DNA from: Bacillota bacterium
GTDB lineage: Bacteria > Bacillota > Clostridia > Lachnospirales > Cellulosilyticaceae
DNA: 64,000 nucleotides
NCBI GenBank assembly: GCA_023436395.1
Contig: JAEZJJ010000047.1
Location: 62,001 to 126,000 of the forward strand
Reading direction: 5' to 3'
The translations under genes were made by a program, and so were the position numbers. Of the stretch, positions 45,675 to 55,670 are shown piece by piece; the stretch's first letter is position 1; each line of letters starts with the position of its first letter. The notes under the pieces were generated by a model. That model searched no databases. It had not been told where the DNA came from and saw nothing but the letters and a program-made list of their open reading frames with translations.

Positions 45675-47513
45675 TTAATACTTTCCAAATTCCATATCAC
45701 TTAATGTTATCTTTGGTTTTGTATTTATCACTTTCTCATGTGATTCTGGCATTTGCCCTAAACTATTGTTTCCTGCTTTTGACATATTCTCAAGCATCCT
45801 TAATACATCTGGACTTAATTTTTCGTATTGATTATATGCACTAGTATTTGTCTTAAGTTTAAATTGATTGACTGTTTCTTTTAAACGATTTGCTTGGCTG
45901 GAAAGTTCCTCACTTGCAGCGGCACTTTCTTCTGAAGTAGCTGAGTTAGACTGCACAACCTGTGATACTTGCATAATTCCCTGATTAATTTGATTAATAC
46001 TAATTGCCTGTTCATTAGATGCATTTGCTATACCACTTACAAGGGTAGCGACATTTTCAATACCATCTACAATTTTATCAAGCGCCTGAGCTGTGTTTTT
46101 AGCAATGATTGTGCCATCTTCAGATTTCTTAATGGAGCCTTCAATCATATCCGTTGTCTCTTTTGCAGCATTGGCAGAACGAGCCGCAAGATTTCTTACT
46201 TCTTCCGCCACTACTGCAAAGCCTTTTCCATGTTGTCCAGCTCTTGCGGCTTCAACTGCTGCATTGAGTGCAAGTATATTGGTCTGAAATGCAATATCAT
46301 CAATGACTTTAATTACCTTTGAAATATTAGTAGAGGATTCATTGATTTCATCCATTGCCTTGAGCATTTCCCGCATCTGAGAATTGCCTTGTTTTGCATT
46401 AGCTTTTGCATCTTCAGCTATTTCATTGGCTTGATTAGCATTTTGCGCATTAAGCGTTGTCTGTGAAGCGATTTCTTCAATAGAGGCTGTAAGTTGTTCT
46501 ATTGCACTTGACTGTTCCGTTGCTCCTTCTGAAAGAAGAATACTTGAGTCTGATACCTGTTTTGAACCTATGGCAACTTGCTCTGATGCAGCATAGATAT
46601 CGGATAAAACCTCATTATTTTTCCTTACCATTTCAGTTAACTTATTACCAAGTAAGTCATTTGGAGAGCTAATTGGAATTTCTACTGTAAGATCTCCAGC
46701 AGCTACCTTTTCTGCAGCTAAGGCTTGAGCACGAATGTTATCAACCATCTTTCCAAAGGATGCTGCTAAACTTCCAACCTCATCCTTGCTGTCTGCCTCG
46801 ACGTTGACATTTACATCGCCTAGGGCAAGTTGATCTGCTGCCTTTACCATCTTCTTGATTGGTGTACTGATCACGCGTGAGATATAAAGACCAAGCGTAA
46901 TAGATATAATCGCGCCAATTACTATCACAATAATCATCGTCTTAACTGCATTTGATGTCACAGTATCATTATATTTAGCCATTTGCTCCGCATCAGTAGC
47001 ATTATTACTCATTAGGTTGTTAAATATAGTTCTAAGCTTGTCACCTAGTTCTTCGCTATCAACTCGGATAACCTTCTCTGCTTCTGCATCCTGCCCAGCA
47101 TTAGTATAGTTAACTACCTCCTGCATATAAACTTTATATTGTTCCCAATCCAAACTTATTTCTTCATGTAAATCTCTGTCTTCATCACTTTTTATTGTGT
47201 CCTTATATTTTAAAAGTAAATCATCTATATCAGTGCGCATTTCTTCAATTATAGCAATTGCTTCTGCTTCATCTGCTTCTGTTTCCACTATGGCTAATTT
47301 TAATGCATTATATCGCAAACGTTCAAATTTGCCATACGCCTCTCCTCCATAAGCAATACCTAATGTGTATTTCTCATACAAAAGAGTATCCCCGTCATTA
47401 ATCTCATATATATTACTTAATCCAACAATACCTACTACCGCCGAAATAAATGCTACTACAAGAAACCCTAAAATGAGTTTTGTTGCTATCCTAAGATTTT
47501 TATACCATGTCAT
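45675..47513 (-). CDS. Methyl-accepting chemotaxis protein of the che operon
   Basis: 612 residues: transmembrane 1 near 13-34, four-helix-bundle-like sensor (35-185), transmembrane 2 near 190-211, HAMP ([20 protein letters not shown]), long coil, tip [20 protein letters not shown] and C-terminal methylation helix. No CheR-tether pentapeptide at the C-terminus. RBS GGAGGTG. As the receptor embedded in the che operon it is likely the main partner of this CheA/CheW set. Ligand unknown. Confidence 0.94.
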   Translation of the reverse strand: MTWYKNLRIATKLILGFLVVAFISAVVGIVGLSNIYEINDGDTLLYEKYTLGIAYGGEAYGKFERLRYNALKLAIVETEADEAEAIAIIEEMRTDIDDLLLKYKDTIKSDEDRDLHEEISLDWEQYKVYMQEVVNYTNAGQDAEAEKVIRVDSEELGDKLRTIFNNLMSNNATDAEQMAKYNDTVTSNAVKTMIIVIVIGAIISITLGLYISRVISTPIKKMVKAADQLALGDVNVNVEADSKDEVGSLAASFGKMVDNIRAQALAAEKVAAGDLTVEIPISSPNDLLGNKLTEMVRKNNEVLSDIYAASEQVAIGSKQVSDSSILLSEGATEQSSAIEQLTASIEEIASQTTLNAQNANQANEIAEDAKANAKQGNSQMREMLKAMDEINESSTNISKVIKVIDDIAFQTNILALNAAVEAARAGQHGKGFAVVAEEVRNLAARSANAAKETTDMIEGSIKKSEDGTIIAKNTAQALDKIVDGIENVATLVSGIANASNEQAISINQINQGIMQVSQVVQSNSATSEESAAASEELSSQANRLKETVNQFKLKTNTSAYNQYEKLSPDVLRMLENMSKAGNNSLGQMPESHEKVINTKPKITLSDMEFGKY

Positions 47514-47541
47514 CCTAACACCTCCATTAAATTATATGACT

Positions 47542-48036
47542 TTATAAATTTTCACTTAAGCCTTCCAATTCGTCTTCTGTTAAAAGCTTCTCACAATCTA
47601 AAAGTAGTTTTACCTCGTCTCCAATTTTCCCAATCTTCTTGATATACCTATTATTAAATCCTTTGTTCTTTTGTGGTGGGTCTACCATATCCTCTTCAGA
47701 AATGGTAATCACTTCTGCAACTGTATCCACAATAAGTCCTATAGATACTTCTTTAATGTCAACCACGATCACACAAGTCCTATCGTTATATTCCTTTGGT
47801 TCTTTTTTGAATCTAAGTCTTACATCTAGTACTGGAATTATTTTACCCCTCAGATTGATAATTCCCCTCACATATTCAGGAAGTTCTGGTATTTGAGTGA
47901 TAGATTGAATGCCAATAATCTCAATGACGTACTTGATTTCAATACCATAGCTTTCTTTACCTAATGAAAAGGTCAAAAATCTATCTTTTTGAGTATCTTC
48001 TTCTATTTCCATAGTATCTTCAACTATGTCTGCCAT
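47542..48036 (-). CDS. cheW: CheW adaptor protein
   Basis: 164 residues from ATG 48036 (GGTGGAAG upstream). CheW SH3-like fold: FSLGKESYGIEIKYVIEIIG, LPEYVRGIINLRGKIIPVLDV and EVSIGLIVDTVAEVI. It links chemoreceptors to CheA. Between cheA and mcp. Confidence 0.95.
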   Translation of the reverse strand: MADIVEDTMEIEEDTQKDRFLTFSLGKESYGIEIKYVIEIIGIQSITQIPELPEYVRGIINLRGKIIPVLDVRLRFKKEPKEYNDRTCVIVVDIKEVSIGLIVDTVAEVITISEEDMVDPPQKNKGFNNRYIKKIGKIGDEVKLLLDCEKLLTEDELEGLSENL

Positions 48037-48120
48037 ATCTTCTTCCACCTTTCTTTTTGTATTTGTATAACTTATGTATTAGCATAAAATAATCTTGATG
48101 TTTTAAAATCACTTTACACT

Positions 48121-50241
48121 TTACAAGCTAATTAATCCCGCAACATCTATAATCAGACTGATGCTTCCGTCTCCAAGCAGTGTACATCCAGAAAGACCTT
48201 TTATCGTTTTGAAGTTCTGAATATATTCAGGTAATGTCTTAACAACTACCTGCTGTTGTCCTAAAAGTTCATCTGCAAAAAGGCATATCATATGTTCTGA
48301 TTGTTCAACCATAATAATAATCCCATCTGTTAGATTGGTAACCGTTGTCTTAATTCCATATCTTTGATGCAGTCTAATAATTGAATAGCACTGTCCTCTT
48401 ACCATAATCATTTCATTGTTGTCTTCATCAAAGAAAATATCACACTCTTTGGGTCTAAAAGATTGCTTAATAGAAATAGTGGGTATAGTAAAGCATGAAT
48501 TCCCAACTTTTATATTCATTCCATCTATAATAGCTAAGGTTAGCGGTATCTTGAGGGTAATTTGAGTGCCTTTATCCGGCAAGCTGTCTACGCTTACTGA
48601 GCCACCAACAACTTCAATATTCTTAGCCACCACATCCATTCCTACGCCACGCCCAGAGAATTCAGTAATTTGCTCATTGGTTGAAAAACCTGGAAGTAAA
48701 ATCAGGTTAAACACTTCCCGATCAGTCATATCATTTTCATTTTTTACAAGTAGTTGGTTCTCTTTAGCCTTTTTCAATATCTTGGCTCTATCTAACCCTT
48801 TACCATCATCTTTAACAAAAATGAGGACGTCGCTTCCAGAATTTATTGCTTCCAGAGTTACAACTCCGTTTTTTGCTTTTCCTTTTGCTAATCTTTCACT
48901 GGCATTTTCAATACCATGATCAATGGCATTTCGAACAAGGTGCATCAGTGGATCTGAGATATGCTCAATAATATTCTTATCAACTTCTGTAGCATCACCA
49001 ACAATTTCAAGCTTCACATCCTTCTCTAATTTCTTACACATATCACGAACAATGCGATGCATTTTATTAAAGGTAGCAGAAAGAGGAACCATTCTTATGG
49101 ACATCACCATATCCTGCATCTCAGTCGTTATTTTGTTTAATTGTCTTGCAGCCTTATAAAAATTGTCTAATTCCAAGCCTTGTAAATCTGGATTTTGAAT
49201 GACCATTGCCTCTGAAATAACCATTTCTCCAACAAGATCCATCAACTTGTCTAATTTTGCAACGCTAACACTAATAATGCTTTGAGTTGTAGAAGTAGAT
49301 CTCATATCTTTGCCGACAGTATCCTTACTGATAGTATCCTTACCCGTTTTGGGATCTATTTTTAGAGGTTCAATAATCTCTGGTATCGCATCAACTTCCT
49401 GTACTATTTTATCTGGATTCTTCTTAAAAATACTTTTGATTTCTTCCTCATTTTCTAATTGTTTTAATTCCATGTCTTTTAGAAAAATGGTCTGCATAAG
49501 AAAATCATTTATCATATCATATGTATAGTCTGACCTCATATAAACGTGAAACCCTTCCCTACGTATCATTTCTATGGTGTCATCATTATCAATAATATCC
49601 TCGGGCACATACACCATTTGATCCGTTATTGCTTTTAGGTTGCGAATAACAGTGAAAGCACGTATGTTTTCCATTCCGCAGCCTTCTTCAAAATAAATGA
49701 TTGCCTTAAAGGTATTGCAATAAGTATGATTTGAAATTTGATTTTCAGACAAAACACTTTGATCTTTGATATCAATCTTTTCTTTCTCATTTATTTCTTT
49801 TTCAGTCTTTTGAGTATCTGATGCATTATTTTCTTTTAATCGTATTAAAAACTGCTTCAGCGCATGAATCAGGGAAGAGGAATCCCCATCTGCATTTATA
49901 CCATTCTTGATTTTATCTACCTCACCCTTTATAAAATCAACTCCACCAAGAACCATATCCGATAATGCTGAGAAATCTAATTTTTCAGGATTTTCTTCTC
50001 GTAGATAGTAAAATATATCTTCCATTGTATGCGCTAGCGTTGATATATTTTCGAACATCATCATAGCTGCTGAGCCCTTTATAGTATGCATCATTCTAAA
50101 TATTTCGTTAATAGTGTCTTGTGTAAAGCAACTGCTTTCCTGTTCACTACTTAATACAGACTGTTCAAGTTGTTCAATAAGTTGTGTTGTTTCAAATAGA
50201 AACATATCCAGCATTGGTTCATTTATAAATTGTTCTGACAT
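48121..50241 (-). CDS. cheA: CheA chemotaxis histidine kinase
   Basis: 706 residues from ATG 50241 (GGAGG 8 bases upstream). P1 Hpt domain with phospho-His52 in MMHTIKGSAAMM; a P2-like CheY/CheB-binding section about 175-260; P3 dimer helices (SVAKLDKLMDLVGEMVISEA); P4 ATP-binding domain (HLVRNAIDHGIE, VKDDGKGLD, FSGRGVGMDVV); P5 CheW-like end. It autophosphorylates under receptor control and phosphorylates the CheY upstream and CheB downstream. Confidence 0.96.
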   Translation of the reverse strand: MSEQFINEPMLDMFLFETTQLIEQLEQSVLSSEQESSCFTQDTINEIFRMMHTIKGSAAMMMFENISTLAHTMEDIFYYLREENPEKLDFSALSDMVLGGVDFIKGEVDKIKNGINADGDSSSLIHALKQFLIRLKENNASDTQKTEKEINEKEKIDIKDQSVLSENQISNHTYCNTFKAIIYFEEGCGMENIRAFTVIRNLKAITDQMVYVPEDIIDNDDTIEMIRREGFHVYMRSDYTYDMINDFLMQTIFLKDMELKQLENEEEIKSIFKKNPDKIVQEVDAIPEIIEPLKIDPKTGKDTISKDTVGKDMRSTSTTQSIISVSVAKLDKLMDLVGEMVISEAMVIQNPDLQGLELDNFYKAARQLNKITTEMQDMVMSIRMVPLSATFNKMHRIVRDMCKKLEKDVKLEIVGDATEVDKNIIEHISDPLMHLVRNAIDHGIENASERLAKGKAKNGVVTLEAINSGSDVLIFVKDDGKGLDRAKILKKAKENQLLVKNENDMTDREVFNLILLPGFSTNEQITEFSGRGVGMDVVAKNIEVVGGSVSVDSLPDKGTQITLKIPLTLAIIDGMNIKVGNSCFTIPTISIKQSFRPKECDIFFDEDNNEMIMVRGQCYSIIRLHQRYGIKTTVTNLTDGIIIMVEQSEHMICLFADELLGQQQVVVKTLPEYIQNFKTIKGLSGCTLLGDGSISLIIDVAGLISL

Positions 50242-50272
50242 ATTCATTGCCTCCAAATTAAATGACTTTCTT

Positions 50273-50635
50273 TTATAACGCTAACACCTTATTAAGATTT
50301 AGAACAATACTCTCCTCCTTAAATGGTTTTACGATAAATGATTTTGCTCCTTGCATAACTGCTTCTTTAACAAAGTGCTCCTGTCCCATCGCAGAAATCA
50401 TTACAATTTTGGCTTTAGAGTCATACTCTAGTATGGATTTTAAAGCATCAATTCCGCTCATCACTGGCATTGTAATGTCCATAGTGACTATGTCTGGATT
50501 TAATTCTTTATATTTTAGTATACCTTCCATGCCATTTTCAGCCTCTCCAATCACATCAAACCCGTTACTTTGAAGCATATTCTTAATCACACACCTCATA
50601 AATGCTGCATCATCCACAATTAGAACTTTTTTCAT
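50273..50635 (-). CDS. cheY: CheY response regulator
   Basis: 120 residues from ATG 50635 (GAGGGTG upstream). A lone receiver domain: VLIVDDAAFMR acidic pair, phospho-Asp in IVTMDITMPVMSG, Thr/Ser switch region MISAMGQ, and Lys in FIVKPFKEES. First gene of cheY-cheA-cheW-mcp-cheR-cheB. No cheC, cheD or cheX is in the operon, so no CheC-type phosphatase is supplied here. Confidence 0.93.
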   Translation of the reverse strand: MKKVLIVDDAAFMRCVIKNMLQSNGFDVIGEAENGMEGILKYKELNPDIVTMDITMPVMSGIDALKSILEYDSKAKIVMISAMGQEHFVKEAVMQGAKSFIVKPFKEESIVLNLNKVLAL

Positions 50636-50814
50636 TTTTTTCACCCTCACACAGTTAAATTATCTGAAAAAACTACTAAAAATTTTATATTTTATTATTA
50701 TAATTTATAAATCATTACTATGACTAATACAAAAATAAGTGAAAATCTATAGATAAATTTTATAACAGATTATATTAGAAGCATTACAGCCTTGGGTATA
50801 TTGAATATTTTGGC

Positions 50815-50885
50815 GCATGAGAGCCGCCAATCCGGTATGTATTGAGCCACGATTTTGATCAAATAGAGCCACTTGATCACAAGGT
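50815..50885. mobile_element. Possible IS21-like end remnant
   Basis: A short GC-richer patch in an AT-rich gap has GAGCC at 50821, 50844 and 50866, i.e. three direct copies 22-23 bases apart, two as GAGCCAC with nearby TTGATCA. Multiple short terminal repeats like this occur at IS21-family ends. No transposase is present, so this is a tentative call. Nothing else is seen in 50636-51017 apart from the terminator below. Confidence 0.3.
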
Positions 50886-50929
50886 AAGCCAGTATACTAT
50901 TTGGTTATTTGATTTACAGTTTTTTAACT

Positions 50930-50972
50930 AAAAAAGACTATCAAGGCTTTTGTCACATTTACCTCAATAGTC
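50930..50972 (-). terminator. Terminator after the second anti-sigma gene
   Basis: Arms GACTATCAAGG/CCTCAATAGTC (50936-50946 with 50962-50972, wobble pairs) followed on the minus strand by six T, 45 bases past the stop at 51018. Confidence 0.75.
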
Positions 50973-51017
50973 ATATATTATTTAATCATTATCGTATTCT
51001 TCACATACTATCTTTAC

Positions 51018-52574
51018 CTATTTCTCATCAACTTTAATCTCATAGCCATCTATTGTAATGCTTTCAAGCTTTTTAATCTCTCCCTCACTATATAAGCTTT
51101 GTGTATCTGTAGCCATGATAAATGATTTATCACCCTCACTAATCATCATATTTCCTTCCATCTGATTCCAATTAAGTGACGTACCATCTGTATACTTAAT
51201 CACTATTTTGTCCGTTATTAAACTATCATTTCCACTCCCGCTTCCCGTAATGATGAAATTGAATAATGAATCATAAACTCCTTCAATCGTAATATTAGAG
51301 TCCCCACTCAATATAATCTTCTGTTTTAGCAAGTTTCTACTTCTATCTGTTTCACACTTCATCTTAATGGGAACTTGCAGCCCTTTAGTTGTCATATGTG
51401 TTTCTGCCACATTAATAATTTGATGGATATATAACTCTGGCACTTCCTCTTTCTCTATCTGTACGAACGAAGTGGTCCCTACCCCATTAAGATATGCACC
51501 ACACTGCCTTGGTATATAGACGTTTCCATTTTTCTCATTTACTATTTTTGTTGCATAAGATTCTACTCGTCTTTCACCTTGAGCTTCCTGTTCTGAACCT
51601 CCTTCAAGGAATACTTGAAACATTTCTGTCCCCCGATCCGTTTGTTTGCTGATGCCAAAACAACCCTCTACTGTCTTACCATCACTTGCCACAATCTTAG
51701 ACGTTTCTTTTCCCCTTTTATAGAGCTCAACTTGCAGAGGCGACTCATAACAAACACTAGCAAAGCCCTCTGTATGTTCAAATCCCTCAAATAAGTTTTC
51801 TCTATCAATATTGATTTCTTGCCCATTTAAACTAGTACATTCACCCTCTACTTCAAGCTTATACCTTCGTGTATCTTCTTCTACATTTACATCTACAATC
51901 TCATCTAATTTAATAAAGCTTTCATAATAATTATTCAATACTGTATCCATCGCTTGTAATAAGAAACTCAGTGTTCTACCATCAGAGGATACCTTGGCAT
52001 TTATAGGTGTCAATACCATCATATCCGTTCCATCGTTTTTACACAGCATAAATGGATAGCATCTACTAATATCACCCCTTGTCCACAACCATTGCTCAAT
52101 ATCAGTGAAAGACAATGTCTTTTGATGGGGCTCTTGGGTAAAAATCTGAATTGGCCTTAAATATTCCTCACTCCATGGTAAACTATCCTCTCTTGTTAGA
52201 CTTACAACAAATAGTGCCTGTCTAGGCTGAATGATACATTCCTCCACACACATCGTAATACCATTTTGAGTCACTGTTGTCCCTACATTTTGGACCTCTT
52301 TATCCAGCTCATTTAATAGGTTAGAACTGATAAAACTTGAAAAACCATTCAAATGTCCACTCATTGCAAATAGAGAACTTCCTAATAAACATATTCCGAA
52401 CATCGCATATAGTATCTGTGCTCTTCTTTTCTTCTTTACACTCCGCCTCCTTACATTTGGCTCACTACTTTTTTCCGTTGCATAGCACTTTTGCCTAATG
52501 ACTTCTTTACTTTTTTCATCTGCTTGTATTTCCTTAAGGAGCTCATCTATTTTACTTTTGAAGGTATTGTCCAT
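51018..52574 (-). CDS. Anti-sigma factor-like membrane protein (DUF4179/DUF5643 type)
   Basis: 518 residues. Cytoplasmic N-terminal 55 residues with a basic stretch (RRRSVKKKRRAQ), one transmembrane helix (ILYAMFGICLLGSSLFAM), then a long extracytoplasmic beta-rich region. Architecture and position match the anti-sigma protein at 28305-29774, though sequence identity looks low. It overlaps the sigma gene by 23 bases. RBS AAGAGGGG before ATG 52574. It should sequester the ECF sigma factor. Confidence 0.8.
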   Translation of the reverse strand: MDNTFKSKIDELLKEIQADEKSKEVIRQKCYATEKSSEPNVRRRSVKKKRRAQILYAMFGICLLGSSLFAMSGHLNGFSSFISSNLLNELDKEVQNVGTTVTQNGITMCVEECIIQPRQALFVVSLTREDSLPWSEEYLRPIQIFTQEPHQKTLSFTDIEQWLWTRGDISRCYPFMLCKNDGTDMMVLTPINAKVSSDGRTLSFLLQAMDTVLNNYYESFIKLDEIVDVNVEEDTRRYKLEVEGECTSLNGQEINIDRENLFEGFEHTEGFASVCYESPLQVELYKRGKETSKIVASDGKTVEGCFGISKQTDRGTEMFQVFLEGGSEQEAQGERRVESYATKIVNEKNGNVYIPRQCGAYLNGVGTTSFVQIEKEEVPELYIHQIINVAETHMTTKGLQVPIKMKCETDRSRNLLKQKIILSGDSNITIEGVYDSLFNFIITGSGSGNDSLITDKIVIKYTDGTSLNWNQMEGNMMISEGDKSFIMATDTQSLYSEGEIKKLESITIDGYEIKVDEK

Positions 52575-53079
52575 CGTTTATCCCCTCTTCCTCAAAAATG
52601 ATCTTAAGCTTTTTTCTCCCTCTTACTAGCCTTGTTTTCACTGTTTCTTCTTTCAGTTGCAAAACACTGGCAATCTCACTGATCTTCATTTCCTGATAAT
52701 AGAAAAGTAAAATAACCTCCCTATACTTCGAGTTTAGTTGGTATACATTTTCTAAAATGCAGGTTGCTTCGTCCTTCTTAATAATTTCTGCTTCTACTTG
52801 TTTATAAGCATTTCGCTCATCTACCCCTTCAAGTCCAATAATCACCCTTCTAAACCAACTGGTCTGGCGATAATTTTTACATGTATTAATAGCAATCCGC
52901 ATCAACCATGTTGTTAGCTTTGATTCCCCTCGAAAACTCTCATAGCAATCATAAAACTTAATGAAGGTTTCCTGCATTGCTTCTTCTGCTAACTGATAAT
53001 CTTTTAAGTATAAGTAGCACGTTCTCAAAATCGAGTCCGCATACTGGTTCATAATGTCTTCAAACTCTATTCGCTCCAT
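52552..53079 (-). CDS. ECF RNA polymerase sigma factor
   Basis: 175 residues: region 2 (EAMQETFIKFYDCYESFRGES, KLTTWLMRIAINTCKNY) and region 4 (REVILLFYYQEMKISEIASV, KEETVKTRLVRGRKKL). Resembles the sigma factor at 29767. RBS GGGGAGGAG before ATG 53079. Its own promoter has an ECF-type sequence at 53144-53173, so it probably autoregulates. Confidence 0.93.
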   Translation of the reverse strand: MERIEFEDIMNQYADSILRTCYLYLKDYQLAEEAMQETFIKFYDCYESFRGESKLTTWLMRIAINTCKNYRQTSWFRRVIIGLEGVDERNAYKQVEAEIIKKDEATCILENVYQLNSKYREVILLFYYQEMKISEIASVLQLKEETVKTRLVRGRKKLKIIFEEEGINDGQYLQK

Positions 53080-53143
53080 TTCTCCTCCCCATTAACAAAA
53101 TCAAGTCTCTTGCATATTTCCCCAAGTCATTTATTACATTATA

Positions 53144-53173
53144 TTAGACAAGATAAATCAAAAAAAGGTTTCA
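53144..53173 (-). promoter_or_regulatory. ECF-type promoter of the second sigma operon
   Basis: Minus strand TGAAAC (53173-53168) then CTTTT within a 17-base spacer, then TGTCTAA (53150-53144), close to Bacillus ECF promoters (TGAAAC / CGTCTAA) and to 31242-31271. Confidence 0.65.
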
Positions 53174-53294
53174 TCATGATGTTTTCTTAACTCTTGCATA
53201 AGCATCAACTCAAACATATAGTCATATGAGCTCATTTTGACGACATATTAATTATAGCTTATAAAAACTGATTTTATGTACATTTTCTAGCATA

Positions 53295-53323
53295 TAAAAA
53301 AGCCCTTGAAATCAAGAGCTTTT
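53295..53323 (-). terminator. Terminator after the heme oxygenase gene
   Basis: 12-base arms AAAAGCCCTTGA/TCAAGAGCTTTT (53298-53309 with 53312-53323, one mismatch), T run on the minus strand. No other feature is seen in 53174-53376. Confidence 0.7.
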
Positions 53324-53376
53324 CATTAAATCATATATTAAGATTTATAGCTATCACCATTTACTTACTCAATATT

Positions 53377-54012
53377 TTACTTGTGAAGATATAGTTTTGC
53401 ATCCAACTCATTTGAAATAGCCATATTATAAATGTAGACATTGCTTATTTCTATAGCAAATAGATTTTGCATATGTTCTGATAAATTTAATTTCTCGAAG
53501 TTTCTATGATATCCCATCACATAGTCCCTGATATCTCCAATGTTAGGTTGTGAATAATAGTTTAGTGCATCTGCAGGAATATCATAACTTTTAGTTAGTA
53601 CTTCAGGGAATATCCTTCCACCAAATAAATCTGCAATAAATCTAACATAAGCATAAGTTACAATCAACTCTGGGTGTTCTTCATCTACCTCGTATATTCT
53701 CGCTACACATGCTTCTGTAGAAGGCAATAACTTCATTTCTGATAGTTTATCTCCAGCCAGAATTTCTAAGTCCTTTTTTATTAATTCGGCTCTATATAGC
53801 TCTTTCGTAACAAAGTATTTAATACCTTCATGGTTTAAGTGCTTATCGAGAGAATCCTCTATAGCTTTATACATAGCATGTAAATTAAAGATATACTCAA
53901 TATAGCCTTCTTTACTTGCTTTACCTTCAATCAATCTCTTAATAAACCCACTTTTTTCAGATGCTAAGTGCAAAGCATTAGTATTGTTTCTTATGTTCAT
54001 CATAAAATCCAT
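53377..54012 (-). CDS. Heme oxygenase family protein
   Basis: 211 residues, the normal HO size. The proximal His is His15 in NALHLASEKSGFIKRL, matching the HO start. The distal helix reads YVRFIADLFGGRIF where heme oxygenases have GDLSGGQ; the GG needed for haem bending is kept but the flanking residues differ. HO opens haem to biliverdin, iron and CO using O2, which is notable in a presumed anaerobe. It may serve iron release, or remove haem or oxygen. RBS GAGGTGA. Monocistronic. Confidence 0.85.
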   Translation of the reverse strand: MDFMMNIRNNTNALHLASEKSGFIKRLIEGKASKEGYIEYIFNLHAMYKAIEDSLDKHLNHEGIKYFVTKELYRAELIKKDLEILAGDKLSEMKLLPSTEACVARIYEVDEEHPELIVTYAYVRFIADLFGGRIFPEVLTKSYDIPADALNYYSQPNIGDIRDYVMGYHRNFEKLNLSEHMQNLFAIEISNVYIYNMAISNELDAKLYLHK

Positions 54013-54148
54013 AGTTACTCACCTCATTTCATAATTATAGTTTTCATTAGCTGATAATAATTATCCGTTAATACTATAAACCAATCATATCACCAACTAT
54101 TATAATTATCAACTATAGTTTTACCTTTATAATTTGTGCCACCAAAAC

Positions 54149-54190
54149 AAGACCCTATCCGATTACTCTGCATCAGATAGGGTCTTATCT
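54149..54190 (-). terminator. Terminator after the TauE/SafE-like gene
   Basis: 11-base perfect arms AAGACCCTATC/GATAGGGTCTT (54149-54159 with 54176-54186) extended by GAT/ATC, with a T-rich tail on the minus strand. Confidence 0.8.
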
Positions 54191-54319
54191 TTGATGATCA
54201 TCACTTATACGTATTGAAAGTCTAATTTTCCTTAATAACTGTACCATAATGAAATCATTTACACCCCTTTATTTTCAAGGTTTCTAATAACTATATGAGT
54301 TAGTTACAGTAGAGTTCAT

Positions 54320-55084
54320 CTATATTAATTCTAAAAACGTCTTTCCAAATAGTAATGCAAGCACTACAAACATGACATATCTTACACTTTTAGCCCCACC
54401 TTTGATAGCAAAGCGTGCTCCTGCATAGCCCCCCAACATAGCGCATGTAGCTGCTGGAAAAGCAAGCCAAAATAGTACTTTTCCATTTAAAATATAAATA
54501 ATCATAGATGTAATGTTAGATGCTAAGTTAGATACCTTAGCACATCCCGAAGATGTTACTAATTCTAATCCTAACAATACAGAAAAAGCTAATATTAAAA
54601 AGGTCCCAGTTCCAGGGCCAATAAGTCCGTCATAACATCCAATAACTAAACCAATTAAAATTGCTAAGATAGATTGCCTAGAAGCAGACATTTCTTTTTC
54701 TATTGTTGCCTTTCCAATCTTCTTTTGTGTTACTAAAAACATTGCTACTAGCGGAATAGCTACTAACATAATTCCCTTTAATAACTGCTCACTAATAAAC
54801 AAGGCTAGACTCGTTCCAATCATCGAACCGCCCACTGCACCTATAGCTGAAAATACCGCTATTCTTATCTTAACCTTGCCATCTCTCAAATACTTTGCCG
54901 CTGCAATAATTGTTCCACACCCTGCAGACAACTTATTAGTCCCCGCAGCAATATGTGTAGGTAATCCGGCTAAAAAATACGCTGGCAACGAAATAACGCC
55001 GCCTCCTCCTGCCACAGCATCCACAAACCCTGCTAAAAAAATTAAGGGACACACAATTATTAGCATCTTTAAAGCCTCATTCAT
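54320..55084 (-). CDS. TauE/SafE-family membrane transporter
   Basis: 254 residues from ATG 55084 (GGGAGAAG upstream). Eight hydrophobic segments with the family pattern FVDAVAGGGGVISLPAYF and GLVIGCYDGLIGPGTGTFL, duplicated halves. Members export sulfite, sulfoacetate or other organosulfur anions; no sulfur genes are nearby to specify the substrate. Monocistronic with its own terminator. Confidence 0.9.
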   Translation of the reverse strand: MNEALKMLIIVCPLIFLAGFVDAVAGGGGVISLPAYFLAGLPTHIAAGTNKLSAGCGTIIAAAKYLRDGKVKIRIAVFSAIGAVGGSMIGTSLALFISEQLLKGIMLVAIPLVAMFLVTQKKIGKATIEKEMSASRQSILAILIGLVIGCYDGLIGPGTGTFLILAFSVLLGLELVTSSGCAKVSNLASNITSMIIYILNGKVLFWLAFPAATCAMLGGYAGARFAIKGGAKSVRYVMFVVLALLFGKTFLELI

Positions 55085-55289
55085 AAACTTCTCCCATTTC
55101 ATCTATGTTATTTAAGAAATTTTTAAAAATTCTCACCCAATCAATTATATCATAATAGCCTTTATTATATAATTCTTTTGAAGTATCTATTGCCTAGCTC
55201 TAAAAGTACCTGTGGGTTATGTTAAAACCACTTATAAGGTTGAACTACTTGCAATAAGTCATAAATTCATTTCAGCTGTCATTTTGCAA

Positions 55290-55635
55290 TGAGAAGGGGT
55301 TTTACCTCTATAATCTTCTAATACAAGACACCAAGCTCATTCCAACATTTAAGTAGATGTAGATACTAATTGTATTAAGTGAAATGTAATCTTTCGCGAG
55401 ATTTCATGTTTTCCACCATTGATCAAGTCTACACATGCCAGTCCCTTTCCACCTTTATTTGCTGTAATACCGACTGTATGTTTTGTTGGAATAATTCTGT
55501 GACTTTCCCTTCTACAGAAGATACGATAACACCTGTTTCCGATTCAAAAGTAATTCCTTTACCGAATGCATTAGGTGCAAAAACTATGTGATACTTATAT
55601 CTCCATTTATAATGCGATAAACTTTTTACTCTCAT
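55290..55635 (-). mobile_element. IS200/IS605-type remnant
   Basis: The minus-strand frame from ATG 55635 begins MRVKSLSHYKWRYKYHIVFAP, the standard N-terminus of the IS200/IS605 TnpA transposase, then departs from the family before the HUH and catalytic Tyr regions and stops at 55429. Around 55290-55310 AGAAGGGGTTTTACC resembles an IS200 right end. The element has lost its active sites. It lies immediately beyond repeat copy B and its terminator. Confidence 0.6.
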
Positions 55636-55670
55636 CAGCAGAGCTAGTAGTTATATTATGCTAAAGCAAA

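Noticed and set aside
54237..54249. AACTGTACCATAA on the plus strand, a 13-base match to repeat copy B in the opposite orientation
   Set aside because: No second arm or UTR-like sequence accompanies it, and its orientation differs from all other copies; a chance match is possible in AT-rich DNA.
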